DNA of 18,005 nt from Chitinophagales bacterium (GTDB lineage Bacteria > Bacteroidota > Bacteroidia > Chitinophagales > Chitinophagaceae), in assembly GCA_015654495.1 (NCBI GenBank), contig JAATGW010000256.1, forward strand, positions 1-18,005. Direction: 5' to 3'. Each line of letters starts with the position of its first letter. The first letter of the stretch is position 1. Under the pieces are notes generated by a model that did no database searches, had not been told where the DNA came from, and saw only the letters and a list, made by a program, of their open reading frames with translations. A program made the translations under genes and the position numbers. This document shows positions 1 to 7,300 of the stretch, in pieces.

Positions 1-4
1 TGCA

Positions 5-108
5 CCACATAGTACACATAGATTGACACATAGAACAGCCGTTATGCAGAGAATTTAAAAATGCATTTTATATGCGTCTCTTCCTATGTGCCCCATATGA
101 CTATGCGG
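5..108. repeat. Scattered CACATAG words at the window edge
   Basis: The word CACATAG occurs at 6-12, 15-21 and 27-33, and its complement CTATGTG at about 85-91. Spacing is irregular (9 and 12 nt), so this is not a clean 7-nt array like those elsewhere in the window. It may be the edge of another spacer array. The remaining bases to 220 hold no gene I can support; the plus-strand frame at 61-282 looks like a chance frame. Confidence 0.35.
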
Positions 109-183
109 CGAATATCCCGACTTTTTCTTACCCGATTATTTCTGAATCGCTATCGCTTTCGTCCTCACTGGCTGAAGGAATTT

Positions 184-211
184 CTAATTTTACCGGACTG
201 CCGAAATTTAG
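184..211 (-). terminator. Possible weak hairpin after the small membrane protein gene
   Basis: On the minus strand, about 10 nt after the TAA at 223-221, there is an imperfect inverted repeat: CTAAATTTCGG pairs in part with CCGGTAAAATTAG around a CAGT loop. There is no clear U tract behind it, so termination is only a guess. Confidence 0.25.
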
Positions 212-220
212 TCCTGTATT

Positions 221-754
221 TTAATTTAGCAAGACAAGCAGTTCATCAAAATCCCAACTATAAATATTTTCTCCGAAATTGATTGTCCGTCCATCATATT
301 CAAATGCGAGCCTGTTGTCACCATGCATCTCGTTGATCACCTGCTGTTCGGTCTGAAATCCCAGATAATCGAAACTTTCACCTGCGAGCGGATGTTTCGT
401 TAGTTCAGGTTTTCCGAGATGACGGAAGCCCGAGATTTTTTTTGGATCAAATTCTTTTTTTTCGGTGGTATAAAGCGACTTCTTTATCAGTGTAATTTTT
501 TCAGGAGTTATCAAAAGCGATTCTTTGCGCAAGGCATTGTTCATAAAACGATAGCAGGCAATTCACAACACTGCTATTGCAATAATTATAAAAATTCCGA
601 TCTGCCAGCTTCCGCCAGTTCCGGTTGACAATACAATTCCGACTATCCCCGCCGAAAAGGAAAGTCCGTAAATAAAATTCAACATTTTCGATCTTGTATC
701 AAAAGCTGTTGATAAGGTCACCAGTTTCCCATTAGGAATATCATTAATCTTCAT
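221..754 (-). pseudogene. Small membrane protein with C-terminal PH-like region, interrupted by in-frame TGA
   Basis: One reading frame runs from ATG at 754 to TAA at 223-221 but is broken at codon 64 by a TGA (565-563). Both halves are in the same frame, so no frameshift is needed. The first half (63 aa) has two hydrophobic stretches, about residues 26-44 and 50-63, the second cut short by the stop. The second half (107 aa from ATG at 544) is soluble and resembles the small PH-like domains found in short Bacteroidota membrane proteins, ending in a GRTINFGENIYSWDFDELL-type segment; that assignment is weak. TGA ends other genes here (11241-11239, 17442-17440), so a Trp reading is unlikely. A nonsense mutation, sequence error or translational restart at 544 are the alternatives. 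The function is unknown. Confidence 0.6.
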
Positions 755-1072
755 TGCGTTGTAAGCGGGTTTGATTTTATCTTTTTATCTCTTGATATAA
801 ATTTTTTCAGGGTGCAATAATCCAGGTCTTGCCTCCTGGCCGTCTCGTCGTCAATCCATTTAATTTCGATCTTGTATCAAATACCGTTGATAGGGTTATC
901 ATTTTCCATTGGGAATATCGTTAGTCTTCATTGCGTGGCAGGCGGGTTTGGCTTTGTGCTTTTAACTCTTAACACTATTTTTTTCACGGTCAAATAATCT
1001 ACCTCTTGCCTTTTGCCCCACCTACCGGCGGGCACGCTCTTCCCTCTTGCCTCCTTCATCCTTAATCCACTT
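681..1072. repeat. Diverged tandem duplication of an S41 gene end plus the next gene's start
   Basis: Two adjacent homologous segments, about 862-1072 and 681-862, each contain on the minus strand a codon run for KWI, a GGCAAGA stretch, a spacer, and the first ~24 codons of the small membrane protein (MKxNDIPNGK through FDTRSK). In the upstream copy the start ATG is at 931-929, but a 1-nt deletion after codon 10 puts it out of frame, and the copy breaks off after RSK where the second S41 tail begins. The simplest reading is one tandem duplication followed by decay of the upstream partial gene. The upstream copy also carries about 30 extra nt between two AGGCAAGAGG direct repeats, inside the S41 C-terminal codons and stop. 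This covers the whole gap 755-1021. Confidence 0.8.
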
Positions 1073-2065
1073 AATCGCCGCCTTCACTTTCTCATCGTTT
1101 AGCAGATCATTAAAACTATCAGTTGACTCAAAAGGGATATCCGGTGGAATGGCAGATTTGTATATTTTGCCGGAACGATCGGCGCTGTAACCAACAGACA
1201 GATTAAGAAAAGCAGTATCATTAATCTGAAATCCGTTATTAACAGTAACATAGCCGGCAGTTGCTGAGCCGAGCAATACGGTGTTTTTTCTCCCTTTAAA
1301 TGCAATGATCAGGCATTCAGCAGAACTTCCTGTGAATGGACTAACGAGCATGATCACTGGAAGCTGAGTGGCATCTGTAATACATTTGGGTTGAACAGCT
1401 GCGAAGTCAGTACTATCAATATAAAAGCGGTGATTTCTGATATACCAGTACTCGGTAGTGTTAGTGTGAAAAGCTCCGACTTTACCATCTCCGAGAAGCG
1501 CTTCCACGCCCAGGATCATGGGATGCATCGCTCCGCCACCATTGAGGCGCAGGTCAAGGATGATGCCCTTTAAGGGTTGTTCCAGTAGTATACAAAGACT
1601 ATCGCTCAGCTGTTGGGATTTCGTATAAAAATCGGTTTTGTTTTCAACAACCATGGATGGGATCCGAAGGTATCCGATACCGTCATCAAACAAAGCGGTT
1701 TTAATTTTCGGACCTTTCTTCCATTCATTCATGAAACTATCAGGTACTGACAATTCCTTTTTAATCCATTTAAAAGTGCTGTCCTTATAAAAAAAGGCGC
1801 CATGAAAATCATCGATGGATTTGAAGATATAACGCATCACAGGACCCAGGTCATAAGGATCGTTTATATTCTTTGCCTTGTTTAATGCAGTAGTCCGGAT
1901 TGCGGACCAGTTGGCCGTTTTTGCATTGGCAGAATTTTTCTGCATAATGCGGATTGTAGTATCGATAAGCCATTTTACGTTTTTTGATTGTGCATTGGAA
2001 GAAAGAGCAGCAAGAGAAAGAGCAAGAGTAAGAGGAAGAGAGAGGAGAAATTTTAATTTTTTCAT
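1022..2065 (-). CDS. Exported S41-family serine protease (tricorn/IRBP-like, no catalytic Lys)
   Basis: 347 aa from an ATG at 2065, with a signal peptide (residues 1 to about 25, ending SSNAQ). The S41 core is visible: GIILDLRLNGGG at 167-178, the nucleophile region TGSSAE at 245-250 (Ser247 is my best candidate, three residues before Glu250), and a C-terminal VGYSADRSGKIY...PPDI stretch at 291-310. In CtpA/Prc-type members a catalytic Lys sits about 25 residues after the Ser in a TFGKG motif; here that position reads ATAGY (268-272), so the Ser/Lys dyad is absent. His88 in DDFHG may serve instead, as in the tricorn/retinoid-binding branch. No PDZ domain is evident. The last residues (KDEGGKREERARR) are charged and encoded by repeat-like DNA; the duplicated copy downstream suggests this tail was altered by repeat expansion. 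Substrate unknown. Confidence 0.88.
   Translation of the reverse strand: MKKLKFLLSLPLTLALSLAALSSNAQSKNVKWLIDTTIRIMQKNSANAKTANWSAIRTTALNKAKNINDPYDLGPVMRYIFKSIDDFHGAFFYKDSTFKWIKKELSVPDSFMNEWKKGPKIKTALFDDGIGYLRIPSMVVENKTDFYTKSQQLSDSLCILLEQPLKGIILDLRLNGGGAMHPMILGVEALLGDGKVGAFHTNTTEYWYIRNHRFYIDSTDFAAVQPKCITDATQLPVIMLVSPFTGSSAECLIIAFKGRKNTVLLGSATAGYVTVNNGFQINDTAFLNLSVGYSADRSGKIYKSAIPPDIPFESTDSFNDLLNDEKVKAAIKWIKDEGGKREERARR
1998..2045. repeat. Hexamer-type repeat inside the S41 signal-peptide codons
   Basis: On the minus strand the codons for the hydrophobic core of the signal peptide read as consecutive 6-nt words of the form TCTTNC (TCTTCC, TCTTAC, TCTTGC, TCTTTC, TCTTGC), giving an alternating Leu pattern. 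The same family of words occurs in the spacers at 2134-2172 and 2936-2985. Six is a multiple of three, so gain or loss of units keeps the frame. Confidence 0.6.
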
Positions 2066-2133
2066 TAGTACCGGTGAATTGTTGATTCTGTTATTTTATC
2101 CGCAGATCAGATTTTTGGAAAGTTAATACAAAT

Positions 2134-2172
2134 GAGCTAGAGAAAGAGCAAGAGAAAGAGTAACAGTAACAG
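2134..2172. repeat. Hexamer-word array upstream of the S41 gene
   Basis: On the minus strand this reads as 6-nt words CTGTTA (twice), CTCTTT, CTCTTG, CTCTTT and CTCTAG. It lies about 70 nt before the S41 start codon and directly follows the 7-nt tract at 2171-2311. Confidence 0.6.
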
Positions 2173-2311
2173 GTAACAACCCTAAGGTTAGATGTTAAAC
2201 GTTCAACGTTAAACGCTTAACATCTAAGAACTATGAACTATGAACTATGAACTTAAACCTGGCTGTTCCCTTTTGCCTTTTGCCTCTTGCCTTTTGCCTG
2301 ACCTTGTTCTA
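2171..2311. repeat. Composite heptamer tract from the RDD stop codon onward
   Basis: Counting in sevens on the minus strand from the first base of the RDD stop TAG (2311), the spacer reads as GCAAAAG-type words (four), then ATAGTTC-type words (three), then TTTAACG-type words (about four), all in one register. About 18 units can be followed before the pattern passes into hexamers. In plus orientation the clean words are CCTTTTG at 2269-2275, 2276-2282 and 2290-2296, and GAACTAT at 2228-2234, 2235-2241 and 2242-2248. Confidence 0.75.
2191..2224. repeat. Near-perfect 34-bp palindrome of AACGTT words
   Basis: The segment from GATGTTAAAC to GCTTAACATC matches its own reverse complement at 30 of 34 positions (my count). 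It is part of the heptamer tract and uses the same words as the perfect palindrome at 6139-6180. As RNA it could form a long hairpin between the RDD and S41 genes. Confidence 0.7.
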
Positions 2312-2845
2312 TCCTTCAACAATCAACCTATTCAATCTTGTCCCGGCAATCTGATCATAAAGGCTGGAATGCCCCCTGGAGATCACCACGGAAATAAAAT
2401 AGAGAATGAGTAAAAGCTGCGGAAGACAGAGCAGGATATAAACCCAGACAGGCACTGGCATGTTAGCAGAACTGTAATAAACAATCCAGTGTACTCCCGC
2501 ATGTGCAAATTCCCAGGGTAAAAATTTCAACAAATTTCTTATAAAAATATTTTTTGATTGGGGTATTTGACCGTTCGCTTTTTCTATTTTGATTTTCAAG
2601 ACCCTTTTCCCGAAAGTCGCATGGTGGCGGCTATTTTCCGTTAAGAAAAAATACAGGAAAACCGGCAATGTTAATGTGAGAAAACCGATCAGTTGTCCTC
2701 TTGCGGGAGCAATGACTAAGAGTCCATCCTCCGTGTTTTGCAATTGAATACTTATAAGAAACAACAGACAGGCATATAATGCGATAACAAGGTAATCAAT
2801 CAGAAATGCCAGTATTCTTTTGAGGATCAGGTTTTTTAAGTTCAT
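2309..2845 (-). CDS. RDD-family integral membrane protein
   Basis: 178 aa with ATG at 2845 as the chosen start. The frame stays open to a TTG at 2875, but the extra ten residues would be encoded by spacer repeat DNA, so the ATG is preferred. Family marks are clear: Arg10 and Asp17 in KRILAFLIDYL, the central TFGKRVLKIKIEKANGQIP at 77-95 followed by FIRNLLKFLPW (101-111), and the C-terminal SLYDQIAGTRL (161-171). Hydrophobic segments lie near 11-32, 50-69 and 132-155. RDD proteins are inner-membrane proteins of mostly unknown role; a few have been linked to ion transport, and nothing here decides the function. The start sits in a CAACTATGAACTTAA context that resembles the GAACTAT word. The stop TAG begins the heptamer tract. 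Confidence 0.88.
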   Translation of the reverse strand: MNLKNLILKRILAFLIDYLVIALYACLLFLISIQLQNTEDGLLVIAPARGQLIGFLTLTLPVFLYFFLTENSRHHATFGKRVLKIKIEKANGQIPQSKNIFIRNLLKFLPWEFAHAGVHWIVYYSSANMPVPVWVYILLCLPQLLLILYFISVVISRGHSSLYDQIAGTRLNRLIVEG

Positions 2846-2863
2846 AGTTGTTAGTTGATTCGA

Positions 2864-3004
2864 GGCAGAAGGCAAAAGGCAGTAGGCAGTAGACGGTAGC
2901 CGGCGTTTGGAGATTTGATGCCTAAGGGTTTTTTCCTGTTCCTGTTCCTGTTTCTGTTTCTCGCTTCTTCCTCTTTCTCTTGCTCAATCAGGCAGTAGGC
3001 AGTC
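2864..3004. repeat. Heptamer and hexamer words upstream of the RDD gene
   Basis: In plus orientation GGCAGAA, GGCAAAA, GGCAGTA and GGCAGTA occupy 2864-2891 in sevens, with two looser units to 2905. A hexamer stretch follows at about 2936-2985 (CCTGTT words grading into CTCTTT and CTCTTG), then GGCAGTA and GGCAGTC at 2991-3004. No promoter was recognised in this leader. Confidence 0.7.
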
Positions 3005-3280
3005 TCACTAATACCCGACGCCAATGTTTTACTGAAAAATAACTTGAAAATTTAAACCAGTGACCAGGAGGAAGCAGATTTGAAAAATTTTTCATGATTG
3101 ATTTTTGAATATAGTTTTTTCTGCCGGGAAGGCGGAATGACTGTGACGAAGACATACACGGTTTTTTTATCCCGCCTGGCTTTCCGGCTCCCCGTCTTAC
3201 CGGCAAAATAAGAATGTTTGATAAGAGCAGAAACCAAACTATTAGTTCGGTTTTCAACAACCAGGAACTAATATTTTGTA
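3005..3280. other. Spacer with no recognised gene
   Basis: Two overlapping minus-strand frames (3260-2988 and 3237-3052) have no family resemblance and odd composition. A short frame from ATG at 3095 to TGA at 2990-2988 would make a 35-aa peptide whose last codons lie in GGCAGTA words; its start has a typical A-rich context (AATCAATCATG), but I would not call it a gene. An imperfect inverted repeat pairs TGCCGGGAAGGCGG (about 3122-3135) with CCGCCTGGCTTTCCGG (about 3172-3187) across about 36 nt. Confidence 0.5.
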
Positions 3281-3336
3281 CGAACTCCCGACTTCCGACT
3301 TCCGACTCCCGACTCCCGACTCCCGACTACTGACTG
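3281..3336. repeat. CCGACTC heptamer array abutting the M14 stop codon
   Basis: Plus-strand units are CCGACTT (3288-3294, 3295-3301), CCGACTC (3302-3308, 3309-3315, 3316-3322), CCGACTA (3323-3329) and CTGACTG (3330-3336), with a degenerate CGAACTC before them. The TAG stop of the peptidase (3329-3327) is the last triplet of the CCGACTA unit, so on the mRNA the array starts at the stop codon and reads as GAGTCGG words. Confidence 0.88.
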
Positions 3337-6116
3337 ACAATTTTTTCCCAATTAATCAACGCATTCCACACCATCGGCGCATCATGCAAATTTAAATAAC
3401 GATGCAGAGGATCAAATGTAAATGCAATCAGCTCGCCTTTTCCGATCGGTACATTGAAAATGGCACCATGACCAATTATTGTTTGTTCATTCCTCACCAT
3501 TCCTGAAAGCACATAAGGAGGTTCTTTTTTCTGAATTTCTTTGTTTTCAGGTTTTCCTTCTTTCCTATCAGGCAATCCAAGTATCGGACCGGTGTATTTC
3601 TCTTCATCTTTCAGAATTTTTGTACCGTACTGCAGTAGCATCATATCGCGGTCGTTTTTGCTGACCTGCAGCAGCGGACCATTACCTTTGAATATGGGAA
3701 ATACTTCAGGAAATCCGTAGAGGACCGGGCTATTGCTCTCTCTTATTTTTACATTCACAATGGAGCCAGGATGAAACAGACTACCGGGGTCGTATGGGCG
3801 AAGATTTCTCACAAGTCCTGTGCCGGCAATTGTACCGGATGAATTGTCAAGAGTCACGATCATGCCGCCATCATTTGCAAAACGACGCAGGTTCTCAAGC
3901 CCGACAAAACCGGGACCACCCGTCATGTCGTTTGTGGAATCGGGATAGCCATGCGAGGGAAATTCGGCGGTTTTTGTATAAGGTATCGGCCCGAATTTTT
4001 TATCGATCTCATTGATAAAATCGTTCGCTGTTCCGCCCGCTCTTGGGATGAGGATCACATCAAAACGCTGATTTAGTCCGCCACTGATCAGGTCATCTTT
4101 ATCAATTGAGGTGTATGGAATTCCTAGTTGTTCAAAGGTGAACCTGCTCCAGCCTTCATCCTGTGTGTAGTACCAGGTATGATAGATGGCCACTCTGGGA
4201 AGCTTTACCGGGTGTTGTTTATTAAAAGCTGAAGTTTTTGTAGCCTGCAGGTTTAATCCGAATCGTTCTGATAATTGTTTGGCCTGGTCTGCATTGATTG
4301 CTGAAAACAATACTGCTCCGGCATTAAGCGTGTCTTTGGAACCCTCAACCGCGACCTTTTCATCGGCAACCTGGAGTATGGCATTCTTATTTTCTTTTTG
4401 CAGCCAGTAAAGCGCCGGCAAAAGGTTTTGCTGTGCTTTATAATTGAGCACATAGCTGGAAGCTGAACCGGTTACAGTCCCTTTATATTTGACATCTTCT
4501 TTAATCAGTGTCAATGTCGATGGCGGATTGCTTAGACTGTCTTCTGCTTTTACTTCAACACCATATAAATAACCAAAGGTCCATGCGATGTCATCGTATG
4601 GAGGAAATTTTGCTTCCTTCGGAAAATTTTGTTTCGACAACAAATTAACCGCAAGATTTCTATAGGGCTGATCAAGCAGCACTACATAGTCGTTGGTGTT
4701 TTTTCCTGATACAACTTTATGTACTTCTATATTTTGTTTGCGTAGTTGATTCACCAGGTGGGCTGCCATTGATGGATCGTGCTGATTTGCGGGAATTATG
4801 AATGCCCTTGGTTTTTCTTCTTTTCCTTTACGGATACTGTTTAATCCTTTCTGGTAATAATTTTTCAGAAGCAATTGCGCATTGTCTGCAGTATATGAAA
4901 GGGAGGCCAGCACACCCGCCTGCATATAATTAATATTGTTACGCGAAGACCAGTTCACCCAGGCAGTCGCCGGATCAGGCCTGTACCATTCCCTGCTGGT
5001 AACTTCATCGCCGGCAAATTTTGATTCTGAAAGGTCACGCAGGTAGGTGTTTCCTCCGGCATTGCCGAAGGTTTCATAAAATCTCCCGATTGAGTTGTGA
5101 TTATTGGCTATCCATAACGCATAACCGGGATACCATCCGTCGTAAAAGGCCCAGGTAAAAGCTCCCGGTAATCCCTGTGATGTTAATGCCGTAACATCAT
5201 GATTGGCCATCACCTGCCATTCGCCGATCGTGATCGGATCTATATTTTCATTATAAGGTCCGGTTCCTGTTGACATATAAATCAATGGAACCGATTCATG
5301 CAGATCGAGCATCACTGTAGGATGCCAGTCGTAATAGATATTGAAGATGCCCTTGGTCAGCTCCTGTGAAACCTGAAGTCCATCGCGATTGTTATCATGA
5401 AAAACATATTTGCCCCAGTAGGGTGGGGAAGCCCTGAACCCGTCATAAAAATCGGTTCGCTGTTTTGTATATCTGTAGTACCAGTCAACCTGTTTGTCGC
5501 GGCCATCGGGTTCTGAAACCGGATTAATAAGTACGATGATATTTTCCCTGATTTTTTTTATATCTGCGGAATTGCCTGTTATCAGTCTGTAGGCCAGTTC
5601 CATCAGCATTTCAGGTGAACCCATTTCAGTGGAATGCAGTCCGCCGTTGAGATAGAAAACCGGTTTTGCCGTACTGAAAATCTTGTCCATTTCCATGCCT
5701 GCCGTTTTCCGGGGATCTGCTAAAAGTGCCAGTTGATTCTTATAGTTTGCTGCATTTTTTATTGCGTCTTCATTACCGATCATGACCATATTGATTGGTC
5801 TTCCTTCTTCGGTTGTACCTATCTGTTGGATCGTAAGAAGTGGTGAAGCCGCAGCGAGTGCTTTGTAATAAGCATAAATCTCGGTAGTGCGATGCATTAC
5901 TCCCGGGGCACCGATAATTGTACCAAAATGTTTCCGGGGTGATGGGATTTTAACATCATCCACCAGGTTAAGCACTGAAGCCGGCAGGAATTTCGGATCA
6001 GTAGTAAATTCCTTTATGAGTTTGTTATAGGTCTCATCAATATTCTGTGCAGATAGCTGGCAGCATAGAATGGCTTGAAATACAAATAAGAAGGTCAATT
6101 TCTTTTGGAGTTGCAT
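3327..6116 (-). CDS. Exported M14-family zinc carboxypeptidase with C-terminal amidotransferase-like domain
   Basis: 929 aa from an ATG at 6116. A signal peptide covers residues 1 to about 24 (ends QLSAQ). The M14 domain spans roughly 60-400: zinc ligands His161 and Glu164 in NGGLHSTEMGSPEM, a substrate-binding Arg in HDNNRDG (Arg244), the third zinc ligand His273 in MLDLHES, and a probable catalytic Glu348 in GRFYETFGN. After a middle region (about 435-630) a Rossmann-like segment starts at 641 (VAIYHTWYYTQDEGW) and runs past PRAGG at 691-695, as in the large Bacteroidota M14 proteins with a glutamine-amidotransferase-like tail that usually lacks enzyme residues. It probably trims peptides in the periplasm or outside the cell. 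The start is 65 nt after the DsrE-like stop, with a perfect palindrome between them, so co-transcription is possible. Confidence 0.92.
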   Translation of the reverse strand: MQLQKKLTFLFVFQAILCCQLSAQNIDETYNKLIKEFTTDPKFLPASVLNLVDDVKIPSPRKHFGTIIGAPGVMHRTTEIYAYYKALAAASPLLTIQQIGTTEEGRPINMVMIGNEDAIKNAANYKNQLALLADPRKTAGMEMDKIFSTAKPVFYLNGGLHSTEMGSPEMLMELAYRLITGNSADIKKIRENIIVLINPVSEPDGRDKQVDWYYRYTKQRTDFYDGFRASPPYWGKYVFHDNNRDGLQVSQELTKGIFNIYYDWHPTVMLDLHESVPLIYMSTGTGPYNENIDPITIGEWQVMANHDVTALTSQGLPGAFTWAFYDGWYPGYALWIANNHNSIGRFYETFGNAGGNTYLRDLSESKFAGDEVTSREWYRPDPATAWVNWSSRNNINYMQAGVLASLSYTADNAQLLLKNYYQKGLNSIRKGKEEKPRAFIIPANQHDPSMAAHLVNQLRKQNIEVHKVVSGKNTNDYVVLLDQPYRNLAVNLLSKQNFPKEAKFPPYDDIAWTFGYLYGVEVKAEDSLSNPPSTLTLIKEDVKYKGTVTGSASSYVLNYKAQQNLLPALYWLQKENKNAILQVADEKVAVEGSKDTLNAGAVLFSAINADQAKQLSERFGLNLQATKTSAFNKQHPVKLPRVAIYHTWYYTQDEGWSRFTFEQLGIPYTSIDKDDLISGGLNQRFDVILIPRAGGTANDFINEIDKKFGPIPYTKTAEFPSHGYPDSTNDMTGGPGFVGLENLRRFANDGGMIVTLDNSSGTIAGTGLVRNLRPYDPGSLFHPGSIVNVKIRESNSPVLYGFPEVFPIFKGNGPLLQVSKNDRDMMLLQYGTKILKDEEKYTGPILGLPDRKEGKPENKEIQKKEPPYVLSGMVRNEQTIIGHGAIFNVPIGKGELIAFTFDPLHRYLNLHDAPMVWNALINWEKIVSQ

Positions 6117-6138
6117 AATTCTTTTATTTATCCGACAG

Positions 6139-6184
6139 GTTTTACGTTCAACGTTTAACGTTAAACGTTGAACGTAAAACGTTA
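6139..6184. repeat. Perfect 42-bp palindrome of ACGTT heptamers between two genes
   Basis: Positions 6139-6180 are identical to their own reverse complement (GTTTTACGTTC at one end, GAACGTAAAAC at the other, TTAACGTTAA at the centre). The tract is built from 7-nt words that vary only around an ACGT core. On the minus strand the register begins at the TAA stop (6184) of the DsrE-like gene, and the M14 start is 22 nt beyond the palindrome. RNA from it would fold into a very stable hairpin, but no U tract follows, so it is not a standard terminator. It may stabilise mRNA ends or bind a dimeric protein. Confidence 0.92.
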
Positions 6185-6895
6185 TATCCAGTATAGTTTA
6201 AATCCCTTGAGCATATAGGAAGAAAGAACAGTTTGTGCTGTGATTGATATTTTCATATCCGGGTCGAGATCTTCTTTTTTGAAACTAAAAAACGCCATGG
6301 CCTGTCCGCACACAATAAATCTGGCGCCGATTTTTTTCAGTTCACTGATTACTTTGAGATTGGGATTATCGGTCTTATACTTCTTTTTGTAAAAATCATT
6401 TGTGCTCATGGCATTGAGTGAGCCGCCATGTACTACGATAACCGGTTTGATTTTTTTTAGTGGTATTCCGGAAGCTACATGCAGGTTAATAATTCTTGCT
6501 GCTTCGGCAAGGCCCATATTAATTTCCTTTGACATTGAGTCCGGATTATTAGAGGTGAATTCGAAAAGTAATTTGTATTCAATATTAGGGTCGGGCACTT
6601 CGGTTACATCCTGTACTGCAACCACTCCTGAATTCGGGCCTGCATCGATCACGGGGAAGCTGCTGATAGCTTTGAGCCGTTCCCATTTTTCCTTTTCCGC
6701 ATATTCTTTGAGAGTAGTTGCGGTGTCAGCCGTTTCTGAAGCTTTATAAATGCTGTCGCGTTGTTTTTTCAGCGCATGGAGGGTGCTGTCTTTTTTTGTT
6801 TTTAACGAAGCGAGTGAGCTGTCGAGATTATAAGATTGGGCTAAGAGGGGTAAAGAAAAAATACATGAAAGGAAGAAATATAGAAGTTTTCCCAT
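6182..6895 (-). CDS. Exported DsrE/DsrF-like family protein
   Basis: 237 aa from ATG at 6895. The frame is open further upstream (to 7102), but that extension translates heptamer repeats into an LPTAYCL peptide, so MGKLLYFFLSCIF, a good signal peptide ending LLAQ at residue 20, is chosen. Residues 20-80 are Lys/Glu-rich and probably helical. The DsrE-like domain covers about 105-237, with KPVIVVHGGSLNAM at 150-163 and the conserved Cys196 in GARFIVCGQAMAFF. In sulfur-relay relatives that Cys carries persulfide; exported members of this branch have no established role. The stop TAA is the first triplet of the palindromic repeat. No sulfur-oxidation genes are nearby. The family call is good; the function is unknown. 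Confidence 0.82.
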   Translation of the reverse strand: MGKLLYFFLSCIFSLPLLAQSYNLDSSLASLKTKKDSTLHALKKQRDSIYKASETADTATTLKEYAEKEKWERLKAISSFPVIDAGPNSGVVAVQDVTEVPDPNIEYKLLFEFTSNNPDSMSKEINMGLAEAARIINLHVASGIPLKKIKPVIVVHGGSLNAMSTNDFYKKKYKTDNPNLKVISELKKIGARFIVCGQAMAFFSFKKEDLDPDMKISITAQTVLSSYMLKGFKLYWI

Positions 6896-6946
6896 TGTGT
6901 TTGTTTGGTAAAAGGTATTTAAAGTTTGGGAAGGGACAAAAGACAA

Positions 6947-7011
<65 letters not shown>

Positions 7012-7034
7012 AAAGATTTTTACGACGCAAGATA

Positions 7035-7067
7035 CAAATATTCAATTTCCTCCTGTTTGCTGGAGAA
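7035..7067 (-). promoter_or_regulatory. Possible Bacteroidota-type promoter for the DsrE-like gene
   Basis: On the minus strand AATATTTG (7042-7035) is one base off the TAnnTTTG -7 consensus of Bacteroidota sigma factor, with TTTC (7067-7064) about 21 nt upstream in place of TTTG. Start of transcription near 7028 would put the GGCAGTA array in the untranslated leader. The match is weak. Confidence 0.25.
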
Positions 7068-7198
7068 AGAGAGATCAGAATGCACTGGGCTTGGCCCAAC
7101 ACATATAGTAATCACAGCCTGAAGGAGATTTAAGAAAGAAATAAATCTTCTGGCGACTTCTTGATGCTGTTTCAGAATCCCTGATTCTCAACCGAAAG

Positions 7199-7247
7199 CC
7201 AGATCCCGGCGGCCATTGGTTAGGAACCAGACCCCGGCTACCAGATG
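7199..7247. repeat. Degenerate heptamer tract with CCAGAtC and CCGGC words
   Basis: Counting in sevens from 7199 gives CCAGATC, CCGGCGG, CCATTGG, TTAGGAA, CCAGACC, CCGGCTA and CCAGATG. Units 1 and 5, and 2 and 6, clearly match. It lies between the terminator at 7301-7333 and the DsrE-like promoter region. Nothing else was recognised in 7068-7300 except a small inverted repeat, AGAATC/GATTCT, at 7174-7188. Confidence 0.5.
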
Positions 7248-7300
7248 CAAAGTAAATCTGTTGACCCTGCCTTTTCTCAAAACATCACAAGTTATTTTAT

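Noticed and set aside
61..282. Plus-strand frame of 73 residues
   Set aside because: It overlaps the end of the minus-strand small membrane gene, has no family resemblance, and sits on the strand with no other genes.
563..565. TGA read as Trp or selenocysteine
   Set aside because: TGA ends the YwqK-repeat gene (overlapping ATG) and the VWA gene, and no SECIS-like hairpin is evident downstream.
2131..3004. Insertion sequence or mobile element
   Set aside because: No transposase, no terminal inverted repeats with target duplication; the repetition is short tandem words.
2988..3260. 90-residue minus-strand frame as a gene
   Set aside because: It overlaps another open frame, has no recognisable motif and ends in repeat DNA; composition looks non-coding.
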